A stretch of 64,000 nucleotides of DNA, from positions 39,632,180 to 39,696,179 of the forward strand of contig NC_133932.1 of assembly GCF_031877795.1 (NCBI RefSeq), given 5' to 3'. Position numbers and translations under genes: made by a program. The stretch's first letter is position 1. The number at the start of each line of letters is the position of its first letter. The DNA comes from Strix aluco. Its lineage: Eukaryota > Chordata > Aves > Strigiformes > Strigidae. Below, piece by piece: positions 60,771-64,000 of the stretch. The notes under the pieces were generated by a model, which had not been told where the DNA came from, did not search any database, and was given only the letters and a program-made list of their open reading frames with translations.

Positions 60771-63700
60771 TCTGTATGGGCCACCAACTCTAGCCCCTGC
60801 TTTCACACACAGCACCTTTCACATCCTTTTTCATCCCTTCCTGGTGCTGCTGCTGTGGCCAGCATAGCACCTACACCCCAGAATCCCAAATACATTTGCC
60901 TTCCCCATACTGGACATTTATATGGGATACTTGGCTCAAAGCTTAGGCTGCTCAAGATGGGCTGCAGATGAAGTCCTGTCCCTACTGAAGTCAATGGCAG
61001 TTTTACCTTTGGTTTCTATGGGGAGTTAATTTTGTCCTATACAGTGATGACTTGATGTTTGGCAGCGACATTAGCCAGAAGCCACAGCCATTCTTGTCCC
61101 CATCCTGGTCTGACAAGCAACTTGCCATGTGACTCAGTCACACCACTTTTTCATGCCTCAGTTTCCCCCTCTATATCTAAAAGGAAGCTCAAGTTGAAAA
61201 TGCACCTTCCTCTTCTTTATGAAGTTCTTTGATACAGAGATCTAAAGCACAACATAAGAGCTAACACTGACCTTCACTTGCCTTTACCGTGTCCAGACCT
61301 ATTTAGTGCCTATTTATGGCAACCTGGTCATTAGCACTATAAGAACAAATTCAGCACAAAGAAAGCTTTAAACCACTGAAGTGGGGTGTGCCAGTCTGTC
61401 AGAACAGCTATTGTACAATACTTTCCTCCTTGCCCTATCAAAAGACAAAAGCTGCATTTGATGATTGAAGACACAGAAACCAGAATAGTAACGGGAGCTC
61501 CTCCTGCAAAAAAAGGAATTCCGTATTTCCTAAACCCCACATTTCTCCTTTCCTCCTTGGACCTCTCCACAAGGGGACTGGAGCAGGACTCTTCCCGCCA
61601 GCTTCCAGCTCACCTCTTGCAGCCCCTCAAGTCAGTCCTGGGCTAAGCTATTCCAGCAGTGTCAGAAGAGCTTGTGATTTGTACATTTTTCTGTCATTCT
61701 GTTTTCAGATAAACAATGGAGCAGGCAGCTGATGTGAGATGTGGACAGTCTTTGTCAGACAGGGAGCTGCTGCCACTTGCTGGCATCTTGTCATGTACAA
61801 GTGAAAAAGGTCTTTCCTTCTGCATTTCTTCCCATGGAAGGTTTCAAGGGTGAAAATACATTGAAAGGGGGTGATGCACCTCCTTCTGAGCCTGGAGGAA
61901 TTTTGTATGTATGGTTTCAGGTTCCCTCATAGCTCTCTTAGCACTCATGGGCCTTACTGTTTATTGCATGTTTGCTTTTATTTTCTCTCTGTCCCTCTTC
62001 CTGGAGCAGGGCTGCTCAGCTCTAGCTCTAGAGCCAGGGGAAGACCAGATGCCTTTGCCTCACTGAACCTCAGAGACAATGAGAACCCTGAGTTAACCAG
62101 ATCTTTCATGACTCTCCCTCTGAACTAAAATCAAGCTGGAACAGGATATTCATGTTCAGATGTGAACAACTGTGAGATTGCCTCAGAGAGAAAAGGCTCT
62201 AAGATTCCTATTGTGAAAACATAATGTCCTGGTGGGTTTAATTTTAATGAAAACAATTGTGGTAGTGGCTTGATATCCCTTGAAAACACATGCACAGGCA
62301 CCCACTGTATGTACGTTATATATATATTTTGTCACTCCATCATTTCTTGTTTTTCATTCAATTCCATTTCAAAATGCCCATCTGGCCTATGTTGCTGGCA
62401 ACATAGCAAACTAACTCCAGTCTTGATCAGTCCTAGGGATGTACCCACAACTCTGTGTAAACAGCGCTGTGGAAGACATGTGTTTAGTAATACTTTCCAG
62501 CTTGGATATGATGGAAATGGAAATCCATACCCTCCTCAAAGAGGCACTAGGTTGGGCAAGTAGATGCAGCAAGGAGGGATATATAAAAATGGAAAATAAG
62601 ATTAGATCTTACAAAACGAGCACTTTACTTCAGGTGTCAGACCATGTGGATGCTGTCCAAACAGACCTCTTCTGGCACCCACATTTCCTGGGAGAAGAGG
62701 CTTAGAGATATTTTATGGTTGACACAAATAAGCTGTAAGGAGGGGATTCATTCCTCCCAGAAAGTGCACCACAAAATGACTGGGGACCACCTTTCTGCCT
62801 AGGAGGTGAAACCATGCTGTGGATCTTGTAAATGCAAGGCATACCCATCCTGAGAAAGCTCTGTTGACCTGGAGACTAGATAAAGCTTAATTAATGAAGT
62901 CCAGTTATGCTTTCTAGGTTAAATTCTCGACACACAGATAAAAATTTTTATGGAAAGTCACAGGTTTACTCCAGCAGAAGTCATGGGAAGAGAGAGCATT
63001 TTAACCACTAACTCAAAGGGGTCTTTGTACAAAACAAACCTTATTAGTGAGTTGTTATCTGGTCCATGCTTCACAGCCTCCTTTGCTTGGCAGACCAAGA
63101 GTATCACCTAGGAAAAGCCCCAGAAAAAATCTCTCAAGCATACCCTTTTATGACCCCAAATACCCATTTTCTACATTCATTTGCAAATGTTCTGCAACAT
63201 GTTGGAGTTGGCCTTTTATCCTTGGGAAAATTTCAATTCATTTACATGTTGACAGGGTCACAATGACTTTGCAAATGTCTTATCAGAAACCTTCAGGTCA
63301 CAGTGACATATAGGTAGGTATTAATGGCAGTCTCATTCACAAAAATCTTACCAAAGCCTTACAAGCAGATTCTGATCAAACAAATTAAAGCGTCATGAGC
63401 CCTTCTTGACTTTCACCTGGTTTACAAACAAAACACCATCTTCTGGTTCAGAGCAAATAATTCCTGTTTCTGTTACACTGATCAAGTTCCCAATAAACCC
63501 GGAGTCCAATTCTTTCTGAAGCCTTTTTAGGAGTCTAATTCCTGCCTGGTTATACCAATACAGCTACCCAAAACTTTTGTATGATCAAGTGACAGCCAAA
63601 TGGAAAAAAAAATAGACTGAAATGGGGATGGTGACTGAGGAAGAGAATAATACTAAGCAGTAGGGATGACTGCCTCAAGCTTCCCAAAACACCTCTGGAA

Positions 63701-64000
63701 ACAGGACTAAATAACAAAAAAGTACCTTGAAGTTTGAAATACCTTAAGATCATGAACCAAAGTAGGCAACATGAAGGAGAGGAAGGGAGCTACCCGTAAC
63801 CGAAGGCAGAAGCAACTTGTTGAACCCTTCTCCAGAGAAAGCAAAGCCCACAACCTAGGGCTGAGGATAGCAAGGAAAAATGCAGCAGAAAGATGAGCAA
63901 AGTGAGAAGCTGGGGCCAGGAAATGTCCAGAGCTATGGCCACAACATCAGTGGGAGCAAGGCCAAAATGACAGCCAAATGAAACCCGTCATGGATTCTCC
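60771..64000. other. intergenic sequence to window end
   Basis: It contains the MIR-like relic at 61.1 kb and a short TA run near 62318-62330. No coding exon was recognised. Confidence 0.55.
61087..61250 (+). mobile_element. MIR-like SINE relic
   Basis: The diagnostic MIR core is recognisable as CTTGCCATGTGACTCAGTCA, then ATGCCTCAGTTTCCCCCTCT and later GAAGTTCTTTGATACAGAG. A similar but shorter TTTCCCCATCTGTAAAGGAT stretch occurs near 37090-37112. Confidence 0.55.

Overview
The window is vertebrate nuclear DNA, almost certainly from a bird. It holds one protein-coding gene that I can identify, SIK1 (salt-inducible kinase 1), on the minus strand. Thirteen coding exons with consensus GT-AG junctions run from the start codon at 24236 down to the stop at 13716-13718 and encode 798 residues. 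The avian assignment rests on several CR1 LINE fragments with typical bird 3' ends, on an ATTCT-type repeat grown from a CR1 tail, and on the close match of the predicted protein to chicken-type SIK1 (QIK). I cannot name the species.

Layout: 1-11.1 kb is non-coding DNA beyond the 3' end of SIK1, with a short CR1 tail (about 1.95-2.14 kb) and a decayed 1.25-kb CR1/L3-like fossil (about 7.08-8.33 kb). The SIK1 3'UTR probably runs from 13715 to about 11.1 kb and contains AU- and GU-rich tracts, a perfect 10-bp hairpin and a distal AATAAA. Coding exons occupy 13.7-24.2 kb, with a long intron 2 that carries a full palindromic CRE. A CpG island of about 1.9 kb (23.9-25.75 kb) covers exon 1 and the promoter. 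It contains two perfect TGACGTCA elements, an E-box, a Z-DNA-prone GT/GC tract, a trinucleotide tract and a G-run. This fits the known cAMP/CREB induction of SIK1.

From 25.8 to 64 kb I find no convincing coding exon. The region holds MIR-like SINE relics (29.9, 44.9 and 61.1 kb), CR1 tails (40.4 kb and a nested pair at 60 kb), several small tandem repeats and unannotated unique sequence that may include regulatory DNA.

The predicted kinase keeps its functional landmarks: glycine loop, catalytic Lys55, HRD Asp148, DFG Asp166, LKB1 target Thr181, a UBA-like domain, Thr475 and Ser575 as PKA/14-3-3 sites, and a basic nuclear-localisation region. I found no prokaryote-type system or unknown gene cassette. 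The most unusual structures are the nested CR1 insertion with its chimeric ORF, the intronic CRE, the promoter Z-DNA tract, the 3'UTR hairpin and a recurrent dispersed motif.
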